The position numbers and the translations under genes were made by a program. Below are positions 11,980 to 24,266 of a stretch of DNA of 64,000 nt, one piece after another; position 1 is the first letter of the stretch, and each line of letters opens with the position of its first letter. This DNA is from Narthecium ossifragum (Eukaryota > Streptophyta > Magnoliopsida > Dioscoreales > Nartheciaceae), in contig OY986969.1 of the NCBI GenBank assembly GCA_963920575.1, positions 568,001-632,000 on the forward strand. The letters are read 5' to 3'. The notes under the pieces were generated by a model that saw only the letters and a list, made by a program, of their open reading frames with translations, was not told where the DNA came from and did no database searches.

Positions 11980-14910
11980 TGTGTATAAATATGAATAAGA
12001 TGAAAAAATAGTAGCAAAGAACTTGGGTCAATAACTATAAATTATTGTCCTTCTATATACGTGTGTAGATATATACACATCTAATAGTGGATGACACGTA
12101 TGAGAAACAAGTCTTTGTTTTTGTTGACGTTTTATACTTTTGTTCGTTTTGGTGGGCCAAAGCCCACAGGAAGCGACGCATGATGTGACGTGGACAGGGA
12201 TAACACAAGTCCAACCACGTGCCACGTGTGGGGCCATCTGCTGACGTTGATGTCCAGATGTGCTTATTGTCCGGGTGTCAACTGTCAACAGACGAGTGGG
12301 CTGTTGTTTCCCGTGAGGATATGCTTTGGTGGGTGGTTCTCGTTTGGTACAAGTTTGGTATATAGTTAACTTTATTCCGTGTTAAGATATATTATTTTAG
12401 GTTTTAGGAATACTTTTGTAATTATTATTTCGAATAAGAAAAAAGTAGAATGAAGAATGAGAATAATTTTATAATGATTATTTAGAATAATAAAAATAGT
12501 GTTTGAAATTAAAGAATGGAATAAGCAGTGGATTCAGAAATATTTTATAAATATCCCCCATTAACCTGAGTCAAAGGTTATTTTCAGAATTTATTCTCGT
12601 ACCAAACGGAGAGATAAGGTGATAAAAATTTACCTAGACATGTAATTAAAGACTTTTGAAAGTAAAATGTTATATTTTTTCTTACTCAAGGAAATTGTTC
12701 TTGGCCAATCCCACCTAATGTAAAAAGTCGAATAAATGTAACTTTCGAACTTACGGTGATAAATTCATCTATTCTAGGAATGCAACTTGTGTCCAGCAAC
12801 AGGCCATTCTTGGCTACCTACTAATATTACATTCTTCCGGTTTTTGGATCGAGATAAGCTGATTCTAGAAGCCCTCTTGGCTACCCACTAATATTGCATG
12901 ATAATTTAACGGGTAATTTGTTGGATGAATCAACACTTGGAAGAGATGATAAGAAACAGCAACAGGCCAGGCCCTGAAACAGGATCAGGCCGGGGTCCAT
13001 TATTCGGACATCTATACTCCGGCCTGCCTCTAGGTGAAGCAAAATAATAGGGTTGCAAATCTTCAATTAGGCTATCCGGCCCATTCCCTACAAGGCTTAC
13101 AGCCCAAATTGAGCTACGTTATGACCCCTTTCATGACACTGACTTGGAATAGGCTCCGCCGCTCAATTAATTACAACATCCACATGAATCAGGTCTTAGC
13201 TTAGAAATTGGCCCTCCACAATGCATAATTTAGGAGACATTTGATTTTGAAGATATTTTTGGATCTTCATTTTCTATTTTTGTGTCCTGTGTTGTGTTTT
13301 CATTTTTCTGCTTTCAATTTTTAGATAATATTTTCTGAATACAGGATTTCTGTTTTTAAACGATATTTTCCAAAGCGACGAACCAAAAACATTTCAGCAC
13401 TACAGCAGCACTGCCATCTAAACCAAAAGCCCCTTATTATCACTCGGCAATTCAGTGTCGAATAATAAGGTCATCTTTAAAACATGGACCATGTAACTCG
13501 AATAAGGTCATCTTTAAAACACGGACCATGTAACTTTTGGAAATCTACCCCCATCGATCGACTCATTAGTCCACTCTAACAAAATAGAGCGGATACATAG
13601 CAGCTTCCTATAGTGGCTATTTGATTGTTAAGAAACGAGTTCAATTGGGGTGACCTTTTAAAAACTGAATTTCTAAAAAATGACTTCATTCGAGCGTTTT
13701 TTTTAAATTTTATGAGTTCTACTGTTTGATTAGTGCTTGAAGTGGAGATATGATCACCCAAACTATGAGTAATTTCAAATATTTTTAATATTTATTTTAA
13801 TATTTTAATATTAACATATTAATATTTTAATATTAAAATTATTAATAATTTAACAATTTAATGATTTTTAAATTAAAATATTAAAAATAATACTATTTTA
13901 AATAAAATAGACCAATACACGTGACATATAAGACCCACTTATATTAATATTTTATTATAATATGATATTATTAATATTATTTATCACTTCTCGAGAGCTA
14001 GTTCAACAACTTCGAATCAAAATCGACAGAAGTCAAATCCGAAAATAAAAACTAAATTTACCTTGAAGGTGAAATGACTTAAAGTGATTTCAATCCCACT
14101 TCAACGTCATCAAACAACCAAAATGATTGGAGTCGCTTAAAAAAAATAAAAATAAAAACTTAAACTCCACTACAAACCAACCAAACACGTCATAATATAA
14201 AATTATGAGTTATACAACATATAAACTAAATTACGGGTAATTCATGGAAAATTGTTAATTAACTGAGATACGATTATAAAAGAAAAATGAAAATCTCAGA
14301 AAAAAAATAATATCCTGAACTGCGTATAAAATTAATACCCACTCAATGTAGGTATAAAACTATACGGCATCAAACGTATGCAAATCCTCAATATAAAATA
14401 CCATCCCATCCACTGACACACAAACGTTCACCAATGGGAATCTTATCATATACATTAAACCAAACAGGCCATATAAGTCCTCCAATTTGCGCCAAAGAAA
14501 AGCTTCTATTATTCTCTGATTTTAACGTCTAGAAAAAATCAACCGAACAAAACAATAAAAGGGACTCTCTCCTCCCTCCATTTGAAGGAACCTTTCCAAA
14601 TACCAAGCTATGATATGCTTATTTAATCACATAAAAGCCAGCAAATTCACATAAAATGTCAAAAACCCATTTAAGCAGAAGCCTCAAAATTGATCCATCC
14701 ACTGGTAAATGGTAATGCTTGAAGAACATAGCAGACCAACATCATCATAACAAGAACACAGCCATGCGACCATAACCACCATATACATGACAAATTTTTG
14801 TCACTTAAACACAGGATTCAAAACTGAAACACTTGGAAAAAAACCAAAAGTACCATTCTCAACATATCACCTCTTTCAATCTCATCCATTCCTAGTATCT
14901 GCGAGAAAAA
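11980..14910. other. Intergenic repeats, no gene recognised
   Basis: No coding gene seen. The stretch includes a probable small MITE (about 12347-12611, with inverted ends of the CGTTTGGTAC type), a two-unit direct repeat of about 38 bases at 13460-13535 (unit contains GGTCATCTTTAAAACA), a local duplication near 12785-12970, and a very AT-rich core at 13780-13985 related to sequences at 41145, 46789 and 48885. Confidence 0.45.
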
Positions 14911-15575
<665 letters not shown>

Positions 15576-15601
15576 GGCGAGAACTCTTGAATAGCTCCGT
15601 A

Positions 15602-15609
15602 AACCCTAG
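15602..15609 (-). promoter_or_regulatory. Telo-box in the eS27 leader
   Basis: AAACCCTA on the plus strand (TAGGGTTT in gene direction), 27 bases upstream of the eS27 ATG. Telo-boxes in the leader or promoter are a known hallmark of plant ribosomal protein genes and link expression to cell growth. Confidence 0.65.
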
Positions 15610-15680
15610 AATCGGCGAGACTCGATGGCGGCCGTAAGAGACTTCCACTAACTAAATGATAAACCCTCACCCAGATGAGC

Positions 15681-15688
15681 TATTTATA
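15681..15688 (-). promoter_or_regulatory. TATA box of eS27
   Basis: TATAAATA on the minus strand about 105 bases upstream of the start codon, correctly spaced for a short leader containing the telo-box. Confidence 0.65.
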
Positions 15689-16341
15689 GCGTAGCCTCTG
15701 TGTGAAGATGATCAGGGCCGTTCGTCTTAAAAGAGAAGCATCTCGCGGTTTAGAGAGTCTACGTGGCGCCACGGATGGCAATCTCATGATCCCATCTTTG
15801 TGAAGAGCTTAAGCGGTGGATCATAAAGAGCGTTGGAGCTTGGAAGAACCTAGCAGACTCGAGTCGGACCCAAGCCAATTGGACTCGTCCAATAGATGAG
15901 TTTCCTAGTTTAATTAGACCAAGCATTGGATCCTATAGAAAAATACACCAAGTTTGAGAAATGAATCGAGTATGCCACATGAATATAATTTGGAAACCGG
16001 GGATAATTTAGAATGCTAACATTACAAACACTCAAAAAGAAAAAAAAAAATTACACTAAAAACTAACATAAAATAGAATAAAACACTTGTACTGTGGCAT
16101 GGTATTTGGATTGACTGGTTGAAGCCAAACACTTCAAAGAGACAGGAAGACGAACCAAAAGCTTTACATTGTCAGATATGATGGGCTACAGCATAAAAAG
16201 TTTCAGCCACTAATAGGCAGGCAAGATACATAGTTACATACCACCACATTAGATAGTTATATACACAAAACACAAAATGATGCAGTTAGCACCTATCAAA
16301 GGTTGTTCTTTGACACAAAAAACTCGGTGAGCCTAAACTGT

Positions 16342-17609
16342 TTACGAGATGCAGTCATTCTTCCAGTGGCCAACCTTGCCGCATTTGAAACAAGGCGAGC
16401 GTGGAGATCCTTTGCAATCCCTCATCCAGTGCCCTTCTTGTTCACACACAAAGCAGTCACTGACCTTAGGCGGGCTTTGAGTGGTCGCATTTGCTTTCGA
16501 AGCCCCAATGTCCACGACTCCTGGTTCTTTTGGCTCCTCAGGTACCAAACTGAAAGTAGGGAGATCCTTCTGAACTGCATTTTGTGGCGAATTATTGTGT
16601 GTTGGCATAGGATCAAGCCATTGGAAAAAGTTGCACGCTCCACATCCCTGAAAAAAGAGAACACCATTGAAAATGCTAAGGTATCTTATTCAGATCATGG
16701 CCAACAATGGAAAATAAAACTTTATAAGTTACGTGTATACAAGGGAATTATGACGCAAATCATATCGCTCCCTCACAAGGTACAAAACTCCCAAAAGCAT
16801 GCATAAGGCATCTACAGCACCATCCCCATCAACAATTAGATGACACAGCAGAATAATTGTTTTGTGGCAGGTAGATGTTTCTATGACTCAATGGTAAGTG
16901 CACAATGGTATATTCCGCCCCTTTAACAACAATAAATCAGGAGTTAAAAAGACAGCAGAAAATCCTAGACATGTTCCTCCATTCAAGTTGTTTTTTTTTC
17001 TTTTTCCTGTTCATAGTGGGACCATATCTGGGACTATGACAATAGCTACTTCAATCATTCTTAACAAAGATCATGGAGTAGAACGTCTATAAGTAGTTAA
17101 CCCATGGTACAACTCTCAAAAGATCTGGAAGCAAATTACTGAGAACACAGCCTATTAAAGGTTCTGCCATTGGAAGCTTCTTCTAGAAATTTTAGGTCTT
17201 CAACTAAGAGCAGCCATTCAAGAAACCATTAAGCCTTGAGTTAAATTGGAACGCAACATGTATCAATCTCACATAGAAGTCAGTGGACTCACTTGTGAAG
17301 GCATCGGTGTTAGAATAGATGCAGTTGTAACAGAACTCGATTGATTGTTTAATGTTCAGATCCTCTTATTAGTCTCTCTTAGGTAAAAAAGATCAAAATT
17401 TATTTCAACAATCTAAAATATTCAAAATCATCTACAAAATAGCCTAAGTTGTATGATATACTAAACTCAACAGCTGGATACTGAAAAACAAAAACTGACC
17501 AAAAGGAACATATTATGAAACTCACCACCATGTTTTCAACAATGTGACATCTGTGCCTCCCTCTGGCCGCCCCCGCTCAATACCCTGACACACCCCCAAA
17601 AACACATCC

Positions 17610-17640
<31 letters not shown>

Positions 17641-19828
17641 ACACGAAGTTTCTATGGATAAATAAAAGAAGGAATCTCATTATGTCCTTTCCATTTGGGT
17701 GCCAGGGGATGTTTGCAATTGGAAAGGAGAGAAACTCTGGTCATAGATCATTATACAATAGAACTTAATAGATACTTTGTTTACCCTTATATCCATCAAG
17801 TACACTGGAAGGCCATTGGATGCTTTCATATGTGAAACAGCAACATCCTTTTAAAACAAATTAGCCGGCTGAAGGAATTAAAATAAGGAATCTCAAGCAA
17901 ATTCGACATGGCATCCAATAATTGTCGTTCCAAAAATTCTCCCCAGTTAGTTTAATTAAATTTTCAACGTAATAATGGCCCAGTCTACCACTAGACCTTA
18001 AACAGCTGGAGGTAAGACTCTCCATTCTGATAGGAACATTATAGCATATAATAACGCCTTGAAATACTTCAAAGGAAACAATAGCGCAATGAATCACTGC
18101 ACTAAATTGCTACTACAATAACAAAGTTGGATCTCCCTGAGAAACTAGTAATAGATAGCCATTTTGCAAACAACTAACCAGGACCAAACAAGTAATGAAA
18201 TAAAGCCATAACAAGCACAAGATATTCATCAGATTTATAAAAAGCTGAAGAAACCCCGTGAGTTATCAAGAACGCTGCTAAACCGACAATTGTTTCATCC
18301 ATACTTTTACACCAAAATTTGCTGAATTATACTCCTTGAAGCTCATGACCAATACAATTCCAGGCAAGCATTACTAATACGATAAATACCTTTCTTATAG
18401 GGCATGCGAAGTATCTGCGCTGGACGTCATCTCCAACATCCTTTGTCAAGATGATGCTCCTTCCAGCACCACAAGAGCACATTGGATGTGATGAGTTGGC
18501 AAGATCATGTTGTCCATTGAATTTAGCTGGGCTTCTGAATCCAATTTTGTTTGGTGTCCTTGGGTTGTACAAAACATTAAGTCGATTCTCTATAACCGGG
18601 CTATTAAATTCCTTTGGTTGCTGATCCTCTTTGACTGGGCTATTAAACTCCTTTGGTTTACCAGGTTTACCAGGAACCACACTATCACACCACTGGAAAT
18701 ATCCGCATTGCCCAGCAGACTGCAAAGAATAATTCAAACAAAAATGCTTACAAGATTCTGGGAAAAGATAGAGCTTGCCAGTTCAAAGAAGCAGATAAAG
18801 AAAACCACTATTCATGGAACTGAGTCAAAAACCACCAAAATGAAGACTTCAGCAATCAAATAAAAAAAATAGAGATGCAAAATAAACTTTGCTGCACATA
18901 TTCAAGTACAAAGAGAGAGAAGAAGCAACCGTGAGTCATCACCAACACTCTTTCTTACAAAATCTAAAAAGGAAATTTAGACACTGTGATGTAAACACAA
19001 AAATCGGGTTTTAGATATATTCAAATGGGTGAATGAAAAAAGAGTACAAGTAATAGCTAAATTACTAGAACATATTTGAAATTATAGACCTAGATGAGGT
19101 TAAGAACCTAATAATCAAGATTTTGAATTATAGTTGAAGGAAAAAGGAATATGGAAAGAAATGCTCGTTTAAGCTATAATTGAAGAAAGCATAGTCAAAA
19201 GCAAGAACCAGAGGATTTCTGCAAGCTATACTTGAGGGAGGAAAATAAAACCATCACCAAAGCTAGAAAAGTAGTGCAAATTTTAGTTTTTAGCCTATAA
19301 TATCTACAAAGGAAAAGCCTCTTTCCATAAGAAAATCAACCAAAGCAACGAAACCAGAGAGAAAACTAAACTCACAAACTTAGCAGGGCATCGGTAGAAG
19401 TATCGGCCAGGATTCTTCTCCGTCCGCGACATCAGAATAATGCACGGCCCCTTCCCACACGGGCACTGTACCACCGGGAATCCACCGGCGTCCATTGCCC
19501 TCCCAAAGTACGCACCCGAAGTCCCAGGAGGAGACCTCGTCTCGAACCTCTTCCACTTGTTAGGGCAATCCTTCTTCCAGTGGCCCTCTTCTCCGCAGCC
19601 GTAGCACTCCCACCCCTTCCCCGACCCAGGCGAGGGGGCATTCTGGACATCCCTTCCAACTCCCCCCTCTGATCCTGCCGCCCTCTCAGCCTCAGGTGTA
19701 GTTTGGGAAACAGGGAACTCACCTCCCAAAGGGGGTTCTTGAAGCTTGGGTCTCTTGTCGGAATTCAAGACGGCTTCGTCAACACGAAGAGCACACGACG
19801 ATCCGACGCTCTCCCCAGCCAAAGCCAT
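16342..19828 (-). CDS. GRF-type and CCHC zinc-finger protein (three exons)
   Basis: Exons 19376-19828, 18390-18719 and 16342-16647 on the minus strand; all phase 0, 362 residues. Domains in order: a CCHC zinc knuckle at residues 75-88 (CYGCGEEGHWKKDC); GRF finger 1 at about 121-163, starting CPCGKGPC and closing across the exon 1/2 junction with GQCGYFQWCD; a linker with two EFNSPV copies; GRF finger 2 at about 231-274, starting CSCGAGRS and again closing across the exon 2/3 junction with GACNFFQWLD; then two C-terminal CCHC knuckles (CFVCEQEGHWMRDC, CFKCGKVGHWKNDC). GRF fingers bind single-stranded nucleic acid in proteins such as topoisomerase III alpha and APE2/NEIL3; CCHC knuckles also bind RNA or ssDNA. 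A nuclear nucleic-acid-binding role is inferred; no catalytic domain is present. The start chosen is the first ATG, before MALAGES. Introns are large (about 0.66 and 1.74 kb), and the second contains a C20 tract next to (CA)n. Confidence 0.9.
17609..17644. repeat. Poly(C) tract followed by (CA)n
   Basis: About 18-20 consecutive C followed by eight CA units, inside intron 2 of the GRF/CCHC gene. Length in the assembly may be unreliable because of the homopolymer. Confidence 0.9.
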
Positions 19829-20075
19829 GGACGCCTCTAATCTAAATCGGCTCAAAATCCAAAAGCATTCTTTGTAGCAAATTTTTGGGGAAGAGAGTGG
19901 CAGCCGTAAATATATATATATATTTTTCTATCGAAAATGGTACTATAATAGTGTTATTTCACACGTGGCTGAGAGTTCTAACTTCTCCGAGAAGAAAAGA
20001 CTGTCTCTGCCACGTTTCTTAAACTTCTCCGAGAAGAAAAGACTAAAAGAAAGTATTTAAACAAAAAAGGGCACT

Positions 20076-20156
20076 TGTTGAGAGTGGGATTTGAAGCCAC
20101 GCCCTTTCGGACTGGAACCTTAATCCAGCGCCTTAGACCAACTCGGCCATCTCAAC
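20076..20156 (-). tRNA. tRNA-Leu (anticodon AAG)
   Basis: Read on the minus strand, an 81-nt cloverleaf: acceptor stem GTTGAGA/TCTCAAC (seven pairs) with A73, D arm with GGCCGAGTTGGTC, anticodon stem CTGGA/TCCAG around loop TTAAGGT, and a long class II variable arm (TCCGAAAGGGCGT). The T arm reads GTGGC-TTCAAAT-CCCAC. The AAG anticodon and the long variable arm identify leucine. One oddity: position 53 is C instead of the normally invariant G, breaking the last T-stem pair and altering the B-box promoter, so the gene may be weak or a pseudogene. Confidence 0.85.
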
Positions 20157-20362
20157 GGCTGTAATCAAGCTGTCAAACTTATATGTATTATTCCCACACC
20201 TCATTATAAAGCATCATAGTTCCATCACGGCTCTCAAGCTAACAATAACTACGTGCTTATGTACGTATGGTGTGATACTATAGCTAAACGTACACACAAC
20301 TCTCACCCGGCTCCTCTACATATACACACCCACTCTCCTCTATCTGATCAATCACCTCCTCT

Positions 20363-20677
20363 ATGGCTCTCCGGAACTATCTGCCAGCCATCTTCTCCGG
20401 CGGCTCCGCCGCGATCCCCCTAATGATGATCACGGTGCTCCTCTTGTCTACCTCGGTGGATCGAACGAGCTGCGCCGACCCTATAGCGCAGCTCACGCAG
20501 TGTCTCCAACGTTGTGGCACCGCGGTGACGTCTTGCATGTCAGCTTGCTTCACGAAGGGGGCGGTCACGTCGCCGGGTTGCTTCACGCAGTGCGGCCAGG
20601 AGAGCCTCAGCTGTATCATGTCCTGCGCTCGCCTCCCTCCTCCTCCTCCGGCCCCGCCGACGGCCTTGCAACCTTAG
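20363..20677 (+). CDS. Small secreted peptide with four CX3C motifs
   Basis: A single-exon 104-residue frame. The first ~38 residues look like a signal peptide (hydrophobic IPLMMITVLLLSTSV). The mature part contains four CX3C units, CLQRC, CMSAC, CFTQC and CIMSC, with spacings of 6, 10 and 6 residues, then a Pro-rich tail (PPPPPAPP). I do not recognise a named family; the pattern resembles helical-hairpin cysteine peptides (alpha-hairpinins) and other plant cysteine-rich defence or signalling peptides, and the two halves look like an internal duplication. Function is unknown. The ATG is the first in frame, and the frame has strong GC3 bias (rich in C/G third positions) compared with its AT-rich flanks, which supports real coding. 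A ninth cysteine lies near the predicted cleavage site. Confidence 0.75.
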   Translation: MALRNYLPAIFSGGSAAIPLMMITVLLLSTSVDRTSCADPIAQLTQCLQRCGTAVTSCMSACFTKGAVTSPGCFTQCGQESLSCIMSCARLPPPPPAPPTALQP

Positions 20678-20679
20678 CT

Positions 20680-20723
20680 CTCTCCCCATATAACTATGAA
20701 CTTAAATTAAGTATATATGGATT

Positions 20724-20756
<33 letters not shown>

Positions 20757-21130
20757 AACAGAGAGTATATATATATACATGGATCGAGCTACATGCCTGC
20801 CTACATGTGCTTAAGAATGATTCATAATATTGTTATGCTTGTAAGGCGCTTAATTATATTGAAATCATGCATGACAAATAAAGTCTTGGATATTTATTTA
20901 TAGAGCAAATTAAGTGTTTTTATTCTAGCTTTTGCAATGATATATGTATACTATAGTTTGAGTTAGATAATAATATATCGTGTATTACTTAACTTGTTTT
21001 CAGAAGTAATAGTTTTTAACCGTAAAATAATATCGAGACATAATTAGGAAACCTTAAAAAGGGAATTTAATTATAGAAACTAAGTTCTTTGTAGTTAATT
21101 AATCACATGCAACTTTATGGTTCAGAACTA
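20680..21130. other. Intergenic, (TA)n tract and no gene
   Basis: The probable 3' UTR of the CX3C peptide gene, a (TA)n run at about 20728-20752, and AT-rich spacer. Confidence 0.5.
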
Positions 21131-21376
21131 AGGTATTCAAAATATATAGTTTTTAACTGATCTTTACAGTAAGTCTTCTTGTAATATTTCTAATCATGTA
21201 TGTATGTTTTGTTTGGAGGTATAGCTATTTCTTTTTAAAAAAAGCATGCATCTGTATGAGACCGTCTGGATCGAGTGACCAATTAACCATATGCATTTAG
21301 ACAATAGAAAGATTAAAAAAGAGTAAAATCTTGTAAATAGGTGAAGATAATTTTTAATCAAAACTTGACTGTCAAT
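21131..21376. repeat. Dispersed repeat, copy 1
   Basis: About 246 bp beginning GGTATTCAAAATATATAG and ending GACTGTCAA. A second copy lies at 29390-29606 in the same orientation with small indels. Copy 1 stops exactly where the Helitron at 21377 begins. Confidence 0.85.
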
Positions 21377-21690
21377 CTACTCTTATAAGACATGGTTTTC
21401 TTTTATTTGACGGCCCATAAGATGCTAGAAGAGTTTTATCTAATGGTCAAGAAACACCCCCACCACATGAGTTCAGTTATTTCTAAAATACGATTATCTC
21501 CTTTGGGAAGGTGGATGAATTGGCTTGGAGTTTAGTTAGATGAAAAATAAAAAGTTTAATGAGATGAATTGACTTCGGACGTACCGTGCGATCAAATGAT
21601 CGATTTGATCGGAGGGAGGAGAAAGTAAATAATTCTTGGATTGGATTGAATAACCGAATTCACCGTGCCAGGGGCACGGGAATCAACTAG
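21377..21690 (+). mobile_element. Helitron-like element, first of a tandem pair
   Basis: Begins TCTACTCTTATAAGAC after an A and ends AATCAACTAG. The hairpin CGTGCC-AGG-GGCACG lies 8 bases before the CTAG. The second element starts at the next base. The undisturbed insertion site is seen at 29598-29610. Confidence 0.8.
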
Positions 21691-21906
21691 TCTACCTTAT
21701 AAGATAGAATGATAGTTATTTTTATGACTCATCATCTAAGTCATAAAATTATACACACGTGGCATACAAATGACATACACGTGGCATAAAATTATAACTA
21801 AATAAAGAAAAAGAAAAAGGATAGTGGGCTGATGTGGCGTAAGTTATTATAGAGATAGTGAGGGCGGACAGTTAGCCGTACCAGGTGGCACGGGGCAACC
21901 ACCTAG
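21691..21906 (+). mobile_element. Helitron-like element, second of a tandem pair
   Basis: Begins TCTACCTTATAAGATAG immediately after the CTAG of the first element, and ends CAACCACCTAG followed by TATATATA. Its 5' and 3' ends match those of the element at 23643-23853 (opposite strand). Confidence 0.85.
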
Positions 21907-22259
21907 TATATATATATAGACTCAACTAACATATATATACCTCAGACAAATTCACACAATTTAAGAAGGAATTAACTACTCTTTTATGGCGATTTCCAGC
22001 TATATATATATATATATCGAAGCAAAATTAGAGTCTTAAATCAGTTTTTTTAAGCTGCAGCTTGTTAATAACTAAGCTTAATTATTTTAGACCCATATTT
22101 AATTTTAGATCATGTTCAAACAATTTAAGAAGGAAGACTAGTATACGCCGGCAATTAATTTGGACCTAAACATTGAGGGAATTAGAGTATTAAATTGGTT
22201 TTGTTAATCCACCTCGACTCATGAATATTTTCAATGAAAAACTATATGCCATGAGATAT
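21907..22259. other. Intergenic, no gene recognised
   Basis: AT-rich sequence with TA-rich tracts and no recognisable coding or repeat boundary. Confidence 0.45.
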
Positions 22260-23570
22260 TGTTAGCCATAAATATAGCCATTTGAGCGATCAATGGCAAT
22301 TTCGTAAATATTGTCAATCAGCCAATAAATACTTCAGTTTTGACACAACTGAAGTATTTTGGTCATAACTTTTACACCAAGAGTCCAAATTGGTCGATTC
22401 TTGAACCATTGGAAAGAGGACGAGAAAATCTACAACTTTCATGTTGACAAGATTTTCAGATTACATCGTTCAGTATGCCAAACTAGCAGTTGAAATGACC
22501 AGTGGTAAAATGGTAAATAATGGACGAATTTGTTAATGTCATCGACCAATTTTTCTATCGTCCAAAATGGACGATAAAGTCCAAATGACTTAGTCCAAAT
22601 TTCTATCGTCCATATTTGCTAATCGGCCATTAGTGTAGTCTAAGTATTTTGGCCATAACTTTCTCATCCGATGTCCAAATTTGACGTTTTTGGTACCGTT
22701 GGAAAGATAATTTGAAGATCTACAACTTTGATGTTCAACGTTTTCCCAGATTCCAAGGTTACCATCAGCAAAAATACAGTGGAAGACAGGAGGCGTTGTT
22801 TAGTGGCGATTCCATAGGAGTTTAGACCAGTTATGCAGTTCTGGTGGTTTCCACTTTCAAAGCAACAGTTGCAGCAACTGCAGAGTGGTTTCCTGACAGT
22901 TTTCAAATCAGTTACCAGAAGCCCTATAAATAGCCAAGAGGAAGAAGAAAAAAGGGCCCCGGCCATCAAAGCAAAACTGCTTTTTATCTTTTATGTACTC
23001 TTTTATATTTATTATCAATGTAACCTTTTAAATTCAGCAATGAAGCATTTTTCTTTCTTTAAATTCCTACATTTTCCTTGCTTTTAATTCCTGCAACGTC
23101 ATTCATTTTTAGGAGTAGTGCTACATTAATTTCTTCCATAGGAGTAGAATTATCATATTTTTCTAGGAGTAGTGCTACCATAATTCTTTATTTCTAGGAG
23201 TAGATCTACCTAAAATAGGAGTAGATTTAACATATAATTCCATTTTCCATCCTCCATTTCCCATTTTTCATTTTCCATTATTCCCATTTTTCATTTTCCA
23301 TCTCCATTTCTCATTTTCCATTATTCCCATTTTCCATTTTCCATTCCCGAAAGCTTCAACGCTTCTAATTCGATCATTCGAAGGAGAAGAACAAAAAACC
23401 ACAATCTCCTGATTCTTAAATGTTCTAACATATTTTGACCTTGATTACAGTCCCGGTCAATGGTCATAATTTCTGTTCTAACAGATATCCTTACATTAAA
23501 AATTCCAGTTACACGAGTAAGAACGGAGGTTCTCATTTTGAATCGGTCTCCACCGCGCCCTACTTCTTTG
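22260..23570 (+). mobile_element. LTR-like retrotransposon remnant
   Basis: It contains two copies of a motif typical of LTR U3 regions (near 22365 and 22650: 'ggccataactt...gtccaaatt...tggaaaga...atctacaactttgatgtt'), then a TATA-like CTATAAATAGCC at 22924, and a downstream stretch rich in GGAGTAG repeats and TTTTCCATT runs. The downstream part recurs in diverged form at 29690-30075. Exact LTR ends and a target duplication were not found. Confidence 0.5.
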
Positions 23571-23642
23571 ATTTTCTAAACAAGGAAATAATTAATCAGG
23601 TTAACAATAGGTTGTTCTACATATTATATACTATATATTACA

Positions 23643-23853
23643 CTAGGTGGTGGGTCCGTGCCACCTGACACGGCTAACTGTCCGCTCCCACTATCTCTAT
23701 TATAACTTACGTCACATCAGCCACTATCCTTTTTTTTGTTTATTTAATTATAATTTTATACCACGTGTATGCCACGTGTATGTCATGTGTGTATAAGTTT
23801 ATCACTCAGATGATGAGTCATAAAAGTAACTACCTTGGATCTTATAAGGTAGA
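23643..23853 (-). mobile_element. Non-autonomous Helitron-like element
   Basis: Minus-strand start TCTACCTTATAAGATCC after an A, 3' end CCCACCACCTAG before a T, with a GGTGGCAC-type hairpin near the 3' end. Closely related to the element at 21691-21906. Confidence 0.85.
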
Positions 23854-24266
23854 TAAGTATGTATATTTAAAACTAATCTCCTGGCTTATGATTATAAGGA
23901 TGTATATTTAAAACTAGCCTAAGGAAGATGATAAAAATATGCAAAGTTAACTTAGGAAAATATACATGTAAATAAACTACGGAAAATTGGTGTTTAGTCT
24001 CTTTTGGAGACTTTATTTGCTGTATAGTCTCCTTGAAAGATTTTAAGTCATTTAGTCCCTTTTTGGACAGCTGTATTTTTTTTATCTCTAAAATGCTCTT
24101 TGTGTATTTTTTTAAATGAGAGATGGATGAATAGTTTTGAATTAGGTGGTTGGCATTAAATGGAGTGGTTGGGAATATATACACCTATTCCCAATACATG
24201 GAAGACATGCATGCATCCACTTTATGGCTGGATGCATGCATTAATGGGGGCATTAATAGTAAAGCT

